DNA of 64,000 nucleotides from Cervus elaphus. Taxonomy: Eukaryota; Chordata; Mammalia; Artiodactyla; Cervidae. The stretch covers positions 186,001 through 250,000 of the forward strand of contig NW_025316717.1 of the NCBI RefSeq assembly GCF_910594005.1, given 5' to 3'. The translations under genes were made by a program, and so were the position numbers. Of the stretch, positions 1 to 10,973 are shown in pieces. A model generated the notes under the pieces. That model ran no database searches. It was not told the origin of the DNA and worked only from the letters and a program-made list of their open reading frames with translations. Position 1 is the stretch's first letter, and each line of letters starts with the position of its first letter.

Positions 1-1050
1 CGTGATTCCCACGTGATGCCCACGTGATGCCCACATGTTGCACACGTGACTCCCACGTGATTCTCTCGTGATTCCCACGTGATGCCCACGTGATTCCCAC
101 GTGACTCCCACGTGATTCCCACGTGATGCCCACGTGATGCCCACGTGATGCCCACATGATGCCCACGTGTTGCCCACGTGATTCCCACGTGATGCCCACG
201 TGATGCCCACGTGATTCCCACGTTTGCCCACGTGATGCCCACGTGATGCCCCCGTGATTCCCACGTTTTGCCAACGTGATGCCCACGTGATTCCCACGTG
301 ATGCCCACGTGATTCCCACGTGTTTCCCACGTGATGCCCACTTGATTCCTACGTGATTCCCTCGTGATTCACACGTGATGCCCACGTGATTCCCCCGTGA
401 TACCCACGTGATTCCCACGTGTTGCCCACGTGATTCCCACGTGATGCCCACGTGATACCCACGTGATTCCCACGTGATTCCCACGTGATGCCCACGTGAT
501 TCCCACGTGTTTCCCACATGTTGCCCACGTGATTCCCACCTGATTCTCACGTGACTCCCACGTGATTCCCACGTGAGGCCCACGTGATGCCCACGTGTTG
601 CACACGTGACTCCCACGTGATTCTCTCGTGATTCCCACGTGATGCCCACGTGATTCCCATGTGACTCCCACGTGATTCCCACGTGATGCCCACGTGATGC
701 CCACGTGATTCCCACGTGATTCCCACGTGTTGCCCACGTGTTGCCCACGTGACGTCCACGTGATTCCCGAGTGATTCCCACGTGATTCCCACGTAATACC
801 CACGTGATGCCCACGTGATGCCCACGTGATTCCCACGTGTTGCCCACGTGATGCCCACTTGATTCCCACGTGATTCCCACGCGTTGCCCACGTGATACCC
901 ACGTGATTCCCACGTGATTCCCACGTGATCCCCACGTGTTGCCCAGGTGATCCCCACGTGATTCCCACGTGATGCCCACGTGATACCCACGTGATTCCCA
1001 CGTGATGCCCACGTGATTCCCACGTGATGCTCAAGTGATACCCACGGGAT
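1..1050. repeat. A1: 11-bp CACGTG minisatellite block (left end cut by window)
   Basis: Tandem 11-bp monomers, each centred on CACGTG, fill this block; the common forms read CCCACGTGATT, CCCACGTGATG and CCCACGTGTTG. Only the end of the block lies in the window. From the landmark GATTCACAC at 366 to the block end is 685 bp, one 11-mer more than the 674 bp seen in the other five A blocks. Phase slips are visible near 225-265, where shortened or altered monomers read CACGTTTGCC and CACGTTTTGCC. The landmark CACCTGATTCTCACG starts at 537. The block ends in TACCCACGGGAT before the purine-rich segment. Minus-strand reading is open over long stretches because the monomer has no stop in any frame; I see no sign of a gene. 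Confidence 0.97.
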
Positions 1051-1950
1051 CATAGGAGCATCAAAAGTGTGAAAATACGAGGAGCAAGTAAAGTGTGAAA
1101 AATCCCAGGAGTAGAAAAATGGGAGAAAAATACGAGGAGCAAAAAAGAAACCAAAACAAAAATATACGAGGAGCAGAAAAGGGGGGAAAATAAGAGGAGT
1201 ATCAAAAGTGTGACAATACGAGGAGCAAGAAAAGTGTGAAAAAACCCAGGAGGAGAAATAGGGGAGAAAAATATGAGGAGCAAAAAAAAAAAAAACAGAA
1301 ATATACGAGAAGAAGAAAAGTGGGGAAAATGAGTGGAGCCTCAAAAGTGTGAAAACACGAGGAGAAAGAAAATTGTGAAAAACACGAGGAGCAAGAAAAG
1401 GGAAGAAATATACGAGGAGCAAAAGAAAAAAAACAAAAACAAAAAATACGAGGAGCAGAAAAGTGTGAAAAATAAGAGGAGCATCAAAAGTGTGAAAATA
1501 CGAGGAGCAAGAAAACTGTGAAAAACACGAGGAGCAAGAAAAGGGAAGAAACATATGAGGAGCAAAAAAAAAAAAAAAACAGAAAAATACGAGGAGCAGA
1601 AAAGTGTGAAAAATAAAGGAGCATCAAAAGTGTGAAAATACGAGGAGCAAGAAAAGTGTGAAAAACCCGAGGTGAAGAAAAAGGCGAGAAGAATACGAGG
1701 AGCAAAAAAACTAAAAACAGAGAAATACGAGGAGCAGAAAAGGGTGAAAAATAAGGGGAGCATCAAAAGTGTGCAAATACGAGGAGCAATAAATGTATGA
1801 AAAATCCCAGGAGCAGGAAAAGGGGAGAAAAATACGAGGAACAACAAAAAAAAAACAGAAAAATACGACGAGCAAGAAAAGTTTGAAAAACACGAGAAGA
1901 AAAAGGGGAGAAAAATACAAGGAGTAAAAAAAAAAAAAAAAAAAGAAAAA
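1051..1950. repeat. B1: diverged purine-rich ~140-bp satellite monomers
   Basis: A purine-rich segment with the anchor GGAGCATCAAAAGTGTG (and close variants) starting at about 1055, 1196, 1335, 1478, 1618 and 1757, giving spacings of 141, 139, 143, 140 and 139 bp. Each monomer carries two GAGGAGCA-type boxes and an A-rich tract. Laid beside the 141-bp monomer of the following block, the order of boxes matches (GGATCAA, AAGTGTGAAAAA, CCCGAGG-like, GGGAGAA, TACGAGGAGCA, A-tract, ACGAGGAG, GGGGCGAAAA-like), so I read B and C as one family. The segment ends in a 19-base poly-A run. It shares a CTAAAAACAGAG variant near 1710 with the B block at 17057. No coding role is proposed; the minus-strand Phe/Leu/Ser-rich frames are by-products of polypyrimidine sequence. 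Confidence 0.93.
1926..1944 (+). repeat. Poly-A run (19 A) at end of B1
   Basis: Uninterrupted run of 19 A after GGAGT. The matching runs in the other units are 21, 21, 20, 21 and 20 A. It is a mononucleotide microsatellite at a fixed place in the composite unit. I see no adjoining retroelement or target-site duplication that would make it a retroposon tail. Confidence 0.9.
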
Positions 1951-4253
1951 TACGAGGAGCAGACAAGGGGGGAAAATCAGAGGAGGATCAACAGTATGCC
2001 ACTACGAAGAGAAAGAGCAGTGTGAAAAACCCGAAGCGAAGAAACAGGGGAGAAGAATGCGAGGAGCAAGAAAAAAAAAGCAAAAGACAAAAATGAGGAG
2101 CAGACAAGGGGGGAAAATCAGAGGAGGATCAACAGTATGCCACGACGAGGAGCAAGAGCAGTGTGAAAAACCCGAGGCGAAGAATACGAGGAGCAAGAAA
2201 AAAAAGCAAAAGACATAAACGAGGAGCAGACAAAGGGGGAAAATCAGAGGAGGATCAACAGTATGAAACTACGAGGAGCAAGAGCAGTGTGAAAAACCCG
2301 AGGCGAACAAACAGGGGAGAAGAATAAGAGGAGCAAGAAAAAAAAAGCAAAATACAAAAACGAGGAGAACACAAGGGGCGAAAATCAGAGGAGGATCAAC
2401 AGTATGCCACTACGTGGAGTAAGAGAAGTGTGAAAAACCCGAGGTGAAGAAACAGGGGAGAAGAATACGAGGAGCAAGAAAAAAAAAGCAAAATACAAAA
2501 ACGAGGAGAACACAAGGGGCGAAAATCAGAGGAGGATCAACAGTATGCCACTACGTGGAGTAAGAGAAGTGTGAAAAACCCGAGGCGAAGAAACAGGGGA
2601 GAAGAATACGAGAAGCAAGAAAAAAAAAGCAAAATACAAAAACGAGGAGAACACAAGGGGCGAAAATCAGAGGAGGATCAACAGTATGCCACTACGTGGA
2701 GTGAGAGAAGTGTGAAAAACCCGACGCGAAGAAACAGGGGAGAAGAATACGAGGAGCAAGAAAAAAAAAGCAAAATACAAAAACGAGGAGAACACAAGGG
2801 GCGAAAATCAGAGGAGGATCAAAAGTCTGGCACTACGTGGAGTAAGAGAAGTGTGAAACACCCGAGGCGAAGAAACAGGGGAGAAGAATACGAGGAGCAA
2901 GAAAAAAAAAGCAAAATACAAAAACGAGGAGAACACAAGGGGCGAAAATAAGAGGAGGGTCAACAGTATGCCACTACGTGGAGTAAGAGAAGTGTGAAAA
3001 ACCCGAGGTGAAGAAACAGGGGAGAAGAATACGAGGAGCAAGAAAAAAAAAGCAAAATACAAAAACGAGGAGAACACAAGGGGCGAAAATCAGAGGAGGA
3101 TCAACAGTATGCCACTACGTGGAGTAAGAGAAGTGTGAAAATGCTGATGCGAAGAAACAGGGGAGAAGAATACGAGGAGCAAGAAAAAAAAAGCAAAATA
3201 CAAAAACGAGGAGAACACAAGGGGCGAAAATCAGAGGAGGATCAACAGTATGCCACTACGTGGAGTAAGAGAAGTGTGAAAAACCCGAGGTGAAGAAACA
3301 GGGGAGAAGAATACGAGGAGCAAGAAAAAAAAAGCAAAATACAAAAACGAGGAGAACACAAGGGGCGAAAATCAGAGGAGGATCAACAGTATGCCACTAC
3401 GTGGAGTAAGAGAAGTGTGAAAAACCCGAGGCGAAGAAACCGGGGAGAAGAATACGAGGAGCAAGAAAAAAAAAGCAAAATACAAAAACGAGGAGAACAC
3501 AAGGGGCGAAAATCAGAGGAGGATCAACAGTATGCCACTACGTGGAGTAAGAGAAGTGTGAAAATGCTGATGCGAAGAAACAGGGGAGAAGAATACGAGG
3601 AGCAAGAAAAAAAAAGCAAAATACAAAAACGAGGAGAACACAAGGGGCGAAAATCAGAGGAGGATCAACAGTATGCCACTACGTGGAGTAAGAGAAGTGT
3701 GAAAAACCCGAGGCGAAGAAACAGGGGAGAAGAATACGAGGAGCAAGAAAAAAAAAGCAAAATACAAAAACGAGTAGAACACAAGCGCCGAAAATCAGAG
3801 GAGGATCAAAAGTGTGGCACTACGTGCAGTAAGAGAAGTGTGAAAAACCCGAGGCGAAGAAACAGGGGAGAAGAATACGAGGAGCAAGAAAAAAAAAGCA
3901 AAATACAAAAACGAGGAGAACACAAGGGGCGAAAATCAGAGGAGGATCAACAGTATGCCACTACGTGGAGTAAGAGAAGTGTGAAAAACCCGAGGCGAAG
4001 AAACAGGGGAGAAGAATACGAGGAGCAAGAAAAAGAAAAGCAAAATACAAAAACGAGGAGAACACAAGGGGCGAAAATCAGAGGAGGATCAAAAGTGTGG
4101 CACTACGTGGAGTAAGAGAAGCGAGAAAAAGCCGAGGCGAAGAAACACGGGAGAAGAATACGAGCAGCAAGAAAAAAAAAGCAAATTACAAAAACGAGGA
4201 GAACACAAGGGGCGAAAATCAGAGGAGGATCAACAGTATGCCACTACGAGAAG
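1951..4253. repeat. C1: 141-bp purine-rich satellite array, ~16 monomers
   Basis: The first monomers (about 1951-2400) are intermediate between B and C: they read GAGCAGTGTG and GCAAAAGAC, and one is short (anchor GGAGGATC at 2123 and 2249, 126 bp apart, lacking a segment found in its neighbours). From about 2390 the array is regular at 141 bp. The consensus is about 78% purine on the plus strand (31 pyrimidines of 141 by hand count), with an A9 tract and six CpG per monomer. Variants seen are CGA-to-TGA (for example near 3008 and 3290), ATGCTGATG near 3141 and 3562, and AAGTCTGGCAC near 2824, shared only with the third unit. The last monomers are diverged (GAAGCGAGAAAAAGCC, AGCAGCAAG, AAATTAC) and run into the next A block at GAGAAG|CACGTG. 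Confidence 0.95.
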
Positions 4254-7200
4254 CACGTGTTGCCCAGGTGATGCCCACGTGATGCCCACGTGATTCCCAC
4301 GTGTTGCCCACGTGATGCCCACGTGATTCTCACGTGTTGCCCACGTGATGCCCACGTGATTCCCACGTGATACCCACGTGATTACCACGTGTTGCCCACG
4401 TGATTCCCACGTGATGCGCACGTGATACCCACGTGATTCCCACGTGATTCCCACGTGATGACCACGTGATTCCCACGTGTTTCCCACGTGTTACCCACGT
4501 GATTCACACCTGATTCTCACGTGACTCCCACGTGATTCCCACGTGATGCCCACGTGATTCCCACGTGATGCCCACGTGATGCCCACGTGTTGCACACGTG
4601 ACTCCCACGTGATTCTCTCGTGATTCCCACGTGATGCCCACGTGATTCCCACGTGACTCCCACGTGATGCCCACGTGATGCCCACGTGATTCCCACGTGA
4701 TTCCCACGTGATTCCCACGTGATTCCCACGTGATTCCCACGTGATTTCCACGTATTGCACACGTGATGCCCACTTGATGCCCACGTGATTCCCACGTGTT
4801 GCCCACGTGATCCCCACGTGATTCCCACGTGATACCCAAGTGACTCCCACGTGTTGCCCACGTGATTCCCACGTGATGCCCACGTGATACCCACGTGATT
4901 CCCACGTGATTCCCACGTGATGCCCACGTGATTCCCACGTGTTTCCCACGTGTTTCCCACGTGATTCCCACGTGATTCCCACGTGATTCCCACGTGATTC
5001 CCACGTGATTCCCACGTGTTGCCCACGTGATGCCCACGTGATTCCCACGTGATTCCCACGTGATGCCCACGTGATTCCCACGTGATTCCCACGTGTTGCA
5101 CACGTGATGCCCACTTGATGCCCACGTGATTCCCACGTGATGCCCACGTGATTCCCTCGTGATGCCCACGTGATTCCCACGTGATCCCCACGTGTTGCCC
5201 AGGTGATCCCCACGTGATTCCCACGTGATGCCCACGTGATACATACGTGATTCCCACGTGATGCCCACGTGATTCCCATGTGTTTCCCACATGTTGCCCA
5301 CGTGATTCCCACCTGATTCTCACGTGACTCCCACGTGATTCCCACGTGATGCCCACGTGATTCCCACGTGATGCCCACGTGATGCCCACGTGTTGCACAC
5401 GTGATTCCCACGTGATGCTCTCGTGATTCCCACGTGATGCCCACGTGATTCCCACGTGACTCCCACGTGATGCCCACGTGATGCCCACGTGTTGCCCACG
5501 TGATGCCCACGTGATGCCCACGTGATTCCCACGTGATTCCCACGTGTTGCCCACGTGATGCCCACGTGATGCCCACGTGATACCCACGTGTTGCCAACGT
5601 GATGCCGACGTGATTCCCACGTGATGCCCACGTGATTACCACGTGATTCCCACGTGATGCCCACTTGATTCCCACGTGATTCCCACGTGATGCCCACGTG
5701 ATTCCCACGTGATTCCCACGTGTTGCCCACGTGTTCCCCACGTGATTCCCACGTGATTCCCACGTGATGCCCACGTGATTCCCACGTGATTCCCACGTGT
5801 TGCCCACGTGATTCCCACGTGATTCTCACGTGATTCCCACGTGATGCCCACGTGATGGCCACGTGTTGCCCACGTGATTCCCACGTGTTGCCCACGTGAT
5901 TCCCACGTGATGCCCACGTGATTCCCACGTTGCCCACGTGATGCCCACGTGATTCCCACGTGTTGCCAACGTGATGCCCACGTGATTCCCAAGTGATTCC
6001 CACGTGTTTCCCACGTGATTCCCACGTGATGCCCACTTGATTCCCACGTGATTCCCACGTGATTCCCACGTGTTGCCCACGTGTTGCCCACGTGATTCCC
6101 ACGTGATTCCAGGTGTTGCCCACGTGATTCCCACGTGATTCCCACGTGTTGCCCACGTGATTCCCACGTGATTCCCACGTGAGTCCCATGTGATTCCCAC
6201 GTGTTGCACACGTGATGCCCAGTTGATGCCCACGTGATTCCCACGTGATGCCCACGTGATTCCCTCGTGATGCCCTCGTGATTCCCACGTGATCCCCACG
6301 TGTTGCCCAGGTGATCCCCACGTGATTCCCACGTGATGCCCACGTGATACATACGTGATTCCCACGTGATGTCCACGTGATACCCACGTGATTCCCACGT
6401 GATTCCCACGTGATTCCCACGTGATGCCCACGTCATTCCCACGTGTTGCTCACGTGATGCCCACGTGATTCCCACGTGATTCTCACGTGTTGCCCACGTG
6501 ATGCCCACGTTACGTCCACGTGATTCCCGCGTGATTCCCACGTGATTCCCACGTGATACCCACGTGATGCCCACGTGATGCCCACGTCATTCCCACGTGT
6601 TGCTCACGTGATGCCCACGTGATTCCCACGTGATTCCCACGTGTTGCCCACGTGATGCCCACGTGATTCCCACATGTTTCCCACGTGTTACCCACGTGAT
6701 TCCCACGTGATTCCCACGTGACGCCCACGTGATTCCCACGTGATTCCCACGTGATACCCACGTGATTCCCACGTGATGCCCACGTGATACCCACGTGATT
6801 CCCACGTGATTCCCACGTGATGCCCACGTGATGCCCACGTGATGCCCACGAGTTGCCCACATGATTCCCACGTGATGCCCACGTATTCCCACGTGATTCC
6901 CACGTGATGCCCACTTGATTCCCACGTGATTCCCACGTGATTCTCACGTGACTCCTACGTGATTACCACGTGACGCCCACGTGATTCCCACGTGACTCCC
7001 ACGTGATTCCCACATGACCCCCACGTGATGCCCACGTGTTGCCCACGTGTTCCCCACGTGATTCCCACGTGATTCCCAGGTGTTGCCCACGTGTTGCCCA
7101 CGTTACGTCCACGTGATTCCCGCGTGATTCCCACGTGATTCCCACGTGATACCCACGTGATGCCCACGTGATGCCCACGTCATTCCCACGTGTTGCTCAC

Positions 7201-10070
7201 GTGATGCCCACGTGATTCCCACGTGATTCCCACGTGATGCCCACGTGATGCCCACGTGATTCCCACATGTTTCCCACGTGTTACCCACGTGATTCCCACG
7301 TGATTCCCACGTGACGCCCACGTGATTCCCACGTGATTCCCACGTGATACCCACGTGATTCCCACGTGGTGCCCACGTGATACCCACGTGATTCCCACGT
7401 GATTCCCACGTGATGCCCACGTGATGCCCACGTGATGCCCACGAGTTGCCCACGTGATTCCCACGTGATGCCCACGTATTCCCACGTGATTCCCACGTGA
7501 TGCCCACTTGATTCCCACGTGATTCCCACGTGATTCTCACGTGACTCCTACGTGATTACCACGTGACGCCCACGTGATTCCCACGTGACTCCCACGTGAT
7601 TCCCACGTGACCCCCACGTGATGCCCACGTGTTGCCCACGTGATTCCCACGTGATTCCCACGTGATTCCCACGTGATGCCCACATGATTCCCACGTGACT
7701 CCAACGTGATTCCCACGTGATGCCACGTGATTCCCACGTGATGCCCACGTGATTCCCACGTGTTGCCCACGTGTTGCCCACGTGATTCCCACGTGATTCC
7801 CACGTGATTCCCAGGTGTTGCCCACGTGATTCCCACGTGATTCCCACGTGTTGCCCACGTGATTCCCACGTGATGCCCACGTGATGCCCAAGTGATGCCC
7901 ACGTGATTCCCACGTGATGCCCACGTGATTCCCACGTGATACCCACGTGATTCCCACGTGTTGCCCACGTGATTCCCACGTGATGCCCACGTGATACCCA
8001 CGTTATTCCCACGTGATTCCCACGTGATTCCCACGTGATGGCCACGTGACGCCCACGTGATTCCCACGTGATGCCCACGTGATTCCCACGTGATTCCCAC
8101 GTGTTGCCCACGTGATTCCCACGTGACTCCCACGTGATTCCCACGTGATGCCCACGTGATTCCCACGTGACTCCCACATGATTCCCACGTGATGCCCACG
8201 TGATGCCCACGTGTTGCCCACGTGATTCCCACGTGATTCCCACGTGATTTCCACGTGTTGCACACGTGATGCCCACTTGATGCGCACGTGATTCCCACGT
8301 GATGCCCACGTGATTCCCTCGTGATGCCCACGTGATACCCACGTGATTCCCACGTGATGCCCACGTGATACCCACGTGATGCCCACGTGATGCCCACGTG
8401 ATTCCCACGTGATACCCACGTGATGCCCACGTGATGCCCACGTGTTGCCCACGTGATTCCCACGTGATTCCCACGTGATTCCCACGTGTTGCACACGTGT
8501 TGCCCTCGTGATCCCCACGTGTTTCCCACGTGATACCCACGTGATTCCCACGTGTTGCCCACGTGATTCCCACGTGATGCCCACGTGATACCCACGTGAT
8601 TCCCACGTGATTCCCACGTGATGCCCACGTGATTCCCACGTGTTTCCCACGTGTTGCCCACGTGATTCCCACCTGATTCTCACGTGACTCCCACGTGATT
8701 CCCACGTGATGCCCACGTGATTCCCACGTGATGCCCACGTGATGCCCACGTGTTGCACACGTGACTCCCACGTGATTCTCTTGTGATTCCCACGTGATGC
8801 CCACGTGATTCCCACGTGTTGCCCACGTGATTCCCACGTGATGCCCACGTGATGGCCACGTGTTGCCCAAGTGATTCCCACGTGATGCCCACGTGATTCC
8901 CACGTGATTACCACGTGACGCCCACGTGATTCCCACCTGATTCTCACGTGACTCCCACGTGATTCCCACGTGATGCCCACGTGATGCCCACGTGTTGCAC
9001 ACGTGACTCCCACGTGATTCTCTCGTGATTCCCACGTGATGCCCACGTGATTCCCACGTGACTCCCACGTGATTTCCACGTATGCCCACGTGATGCCCAC
9101 GTGTTGCCCACGTGATTCCCACGTGATGCCCACGTGATGCCCACGTGATTCCCACGTTTGCCCACGTGATGCCCACGTGATGCCCACGTATTCCCACGTG
9201 TTGCCAACCTGATACCCACGTGATGCCCACGTGATGCCCACGTGATTCCCACGTTTGCCCACGTGATGCCCACGTGATGCCCACGTGATTCCCACGTGTT
9301 GCCAACCTGATACCCACGTGATTCCCACGTGTTGCCCACGTGATTCCCACGTGTTTCCCACGTGATGCCCACTTGATTCCTACGTGATTCCCACGTGATT
9401 CACACGTGATGCCCACGTGATTCCCCCGTGATACCCACGTGATTCCCACGTGTTGCCCACGTGATTCCCACGTGATGCCCACGTGATACCCACGTGATTC
9501 CCACGTGATTCCCACGTGATTCCCACGTGTTTCCCACGTGTTGCCCACGTGATTCCCACCTGATTCCCACGTGACTCCCACGTGATTCCCAAGTGAGGCC
9601 CACGTGATGCCCACGTGTTGCACACGTGACTCCCACGTGATTCTCTCGTGATTCCCACGTGATGCCCACGTGATTCCCACGTGACTCCCACGTGATTCCC
9701 ACGTGATGCCCACGTGATGCCCACGTGATTCCCACGTGATTCCCACGTGTTGCCCACGTGTTGCCCACGTGATGTCCACGTGATTCCCGAGTGATTCCCA
9801 CGTGATTCCCACGTAATACCCACGTGATGCCCACGTGATGCCCACGTGATTCCCACGTGTTGCCCACGTGATGCCCACTTGAATCCCACGTGATTCCCAC
9901 GCGTTGCCCACGTGATACCCACGTGATTCCCACGTGATTCCCACGTGATCCCCACGTGTTGCCCAGGTGATCCCCACGTGATTCCCACGTGATGCCCACG
10001 TGATACCCACGTGATTCCCACGTGATGCCCACGTGATTCCCACGTGATGCTCAAGTGATACCCACGGGAT
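4254..10070. repeat. A2: 11-bp CACGTG minisatellite block, 5.8 kb
   Basis: About 529 monomers of the 11-bp CACGTG repeat. The block opens with CACGTGTTGCCCAGGTG, as do the four later A blocks. The landmark CACCTGATTCTCACG occurs 253 bp in (4507), again at 5310 (803 bp on, 73 x 11) and in further copies near 8671 and 8936. It carries a tandem duplication of about 593 bp (about 6505-7650) not seen in the other blocks. The final 674 bp (from GATTCACAC at 9397) match the ends of the other A blocks. Irregular monomers that break the 11-bp phase occur, such as CACGTTGCCC near 5930 and CACGTATTCCC near 6885. Minus-strand frames of several hundred codons, the longest at 7548-10073, repeat the peptide VGITWESRGNH and follow directly from the repeat. 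Confidence 0.97.
6505..7650. repeat. Tandem duplication of a ~593-bp segment inside A2
   Basis: Two consecutive copies of the same ordered series of variant 11-mers. The rare marker TACGTCCACG occurs at 6511 and 7104, and CGTCATTCCCACG at 6585 and 7178; both pairs are 593 bp apart. The copies also share CACGAGTTGCC, the CACGTATTCCC short monomer and CTCCTACGTGATTACC. They differ at a few positions, for example CACATGATTCC against CACGTGATTCC. The A3, A4 and A5 blocks have one copy of the TACGTCCACG marker each (near 14220, 22073 and 30880), so this looks like a unit-specific unequal exchange. The outer edges are approximate. Confidence 0.85.
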
Positions 10071-10973
10071 CATAGGAGCATCAAAAGTGTGAAAATACGA
10101 GGAGCAAGTAAAGTGTGAAAAATCCCAGGAGTAGAAAAATGGGAGAAAAATACGAGGAGCAAAAAAGAAACCAAAACAAAAATATACGAGGAGCAGAAAA
10201 GGGGGGAAAATAAGAGGAGTATCAAAAGTGTGACAATACGAGGAGCAAGAAAAGTGTGAAAAAACCCAGGAGGAGAAATAGGGGAGAAAAATATGAGGAG
10301 CAAAAAAAAAAAAACAGAAATATACGAGAAGAAGAAAAGTGGGGAAAATGAGTGGAGCCTCAAAAGTGTGAAAACACGAGGAGAAAGAAAATTGTGAAAA
10401 ACACGAGGAGCAAGAAAAGGGAAGAAATATACGAGGAGCAAAAGAAAAAAAACAAAAACAAAAAATACGAGGAGCAGAAAAGTGTGAAAAATAAGAGGAG
10501 CATCAAAAGTGTGAAAATACGAGGAGCAAGAAAACTGTGAAAAACACGAGGAGCAAGAAAAGGGAAGAAACATATGAGGAGCAAAAAAAAAAAAAAAACA
10601 GAAAAATACGAGGAGCAGAAAAGTGTGAAAAATAAAGGAGCATCAAAAGTGTGAAAATACGAGGAGCAAGAAAAGTGTGAAAAACCCGAGGTGAAGAAAA
10701 AGGCGAGAAGAATACGAGGAGCAAAAAAAAAAAAAACAGAGAAATACGAGGAGCAGAAAAAGGAGAAAAATAAGGGGAGCATCAAAAGTGTGCAAATACG
10801 AGGAGCAATAAATGTATGAAAAATCCCAGGAGCAGGAAAAGGGGAGAAAAATACGAGGAACAACAAAAAAAAAAACAGAAAAATACGACGAGCAAGAAAA
10901 GTTTGAAAAACACGAGAAGAAAAAGGGGAGAAAAATACAAGGAGTAAAAAAAAAAAAAAAAAAAAAGAAAAAA
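10071..10973. repeat. B2: diverged ~140-bp satellite monomers, 903 bp
   Basis: Same series of about six diverged monomers as the segment at 1051, in the same order, entered through the same CACGGGATCATAGGAGC junction. Length differences come mainly from A-run length. Private variants include AGAAAAAGGAGAAAAATAAGG near 10755, where other units read AGAAAAGGGTGAAAAATAAGG, and AAAAAACGAGGAGCAGAAAAGG just after the poly-A run. The frames on either strand are low-complexity Lys/Arg/Glu-rich (plus) or Phe/Leu/Ser-rich (minus) and I do not treat them as genes. Confidence 0.92.
10946..10966 (+). repeat. Poly-A run (21 A) at end of B2
   Basis: Run of 21 A following GGAGT, at the same place as in the other units. 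Confidence 0.9.

Noticed and set aside
1926..1944. Retroposon (SINE or LINE) tail at the poly-A run
   Set aside because: The sequence on both sides belongs to the same 140-bp family, with no element body, no A/B promoter boxes recognised and no target-site duplication seen.
1051..4253. CENP-B box in the 141-bp monomer
   Set aside because: The reverse strand reads TTCGCCTCGGG, which has TTCG and CGGG, but the spacing is too short and the required A between them is missing.
10070..10573. Minus-strand Phe/Leu/Ser-rich frames in the B segments that could be taken for membrane proteins
   Set aside because: They are translations of polypyrimidine sequence (TTC, CTC, CTT, TTT) and overlap similar frames in other registers. 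No start context, no conserved helix pattern, and A-run changes shift the frame between copies.
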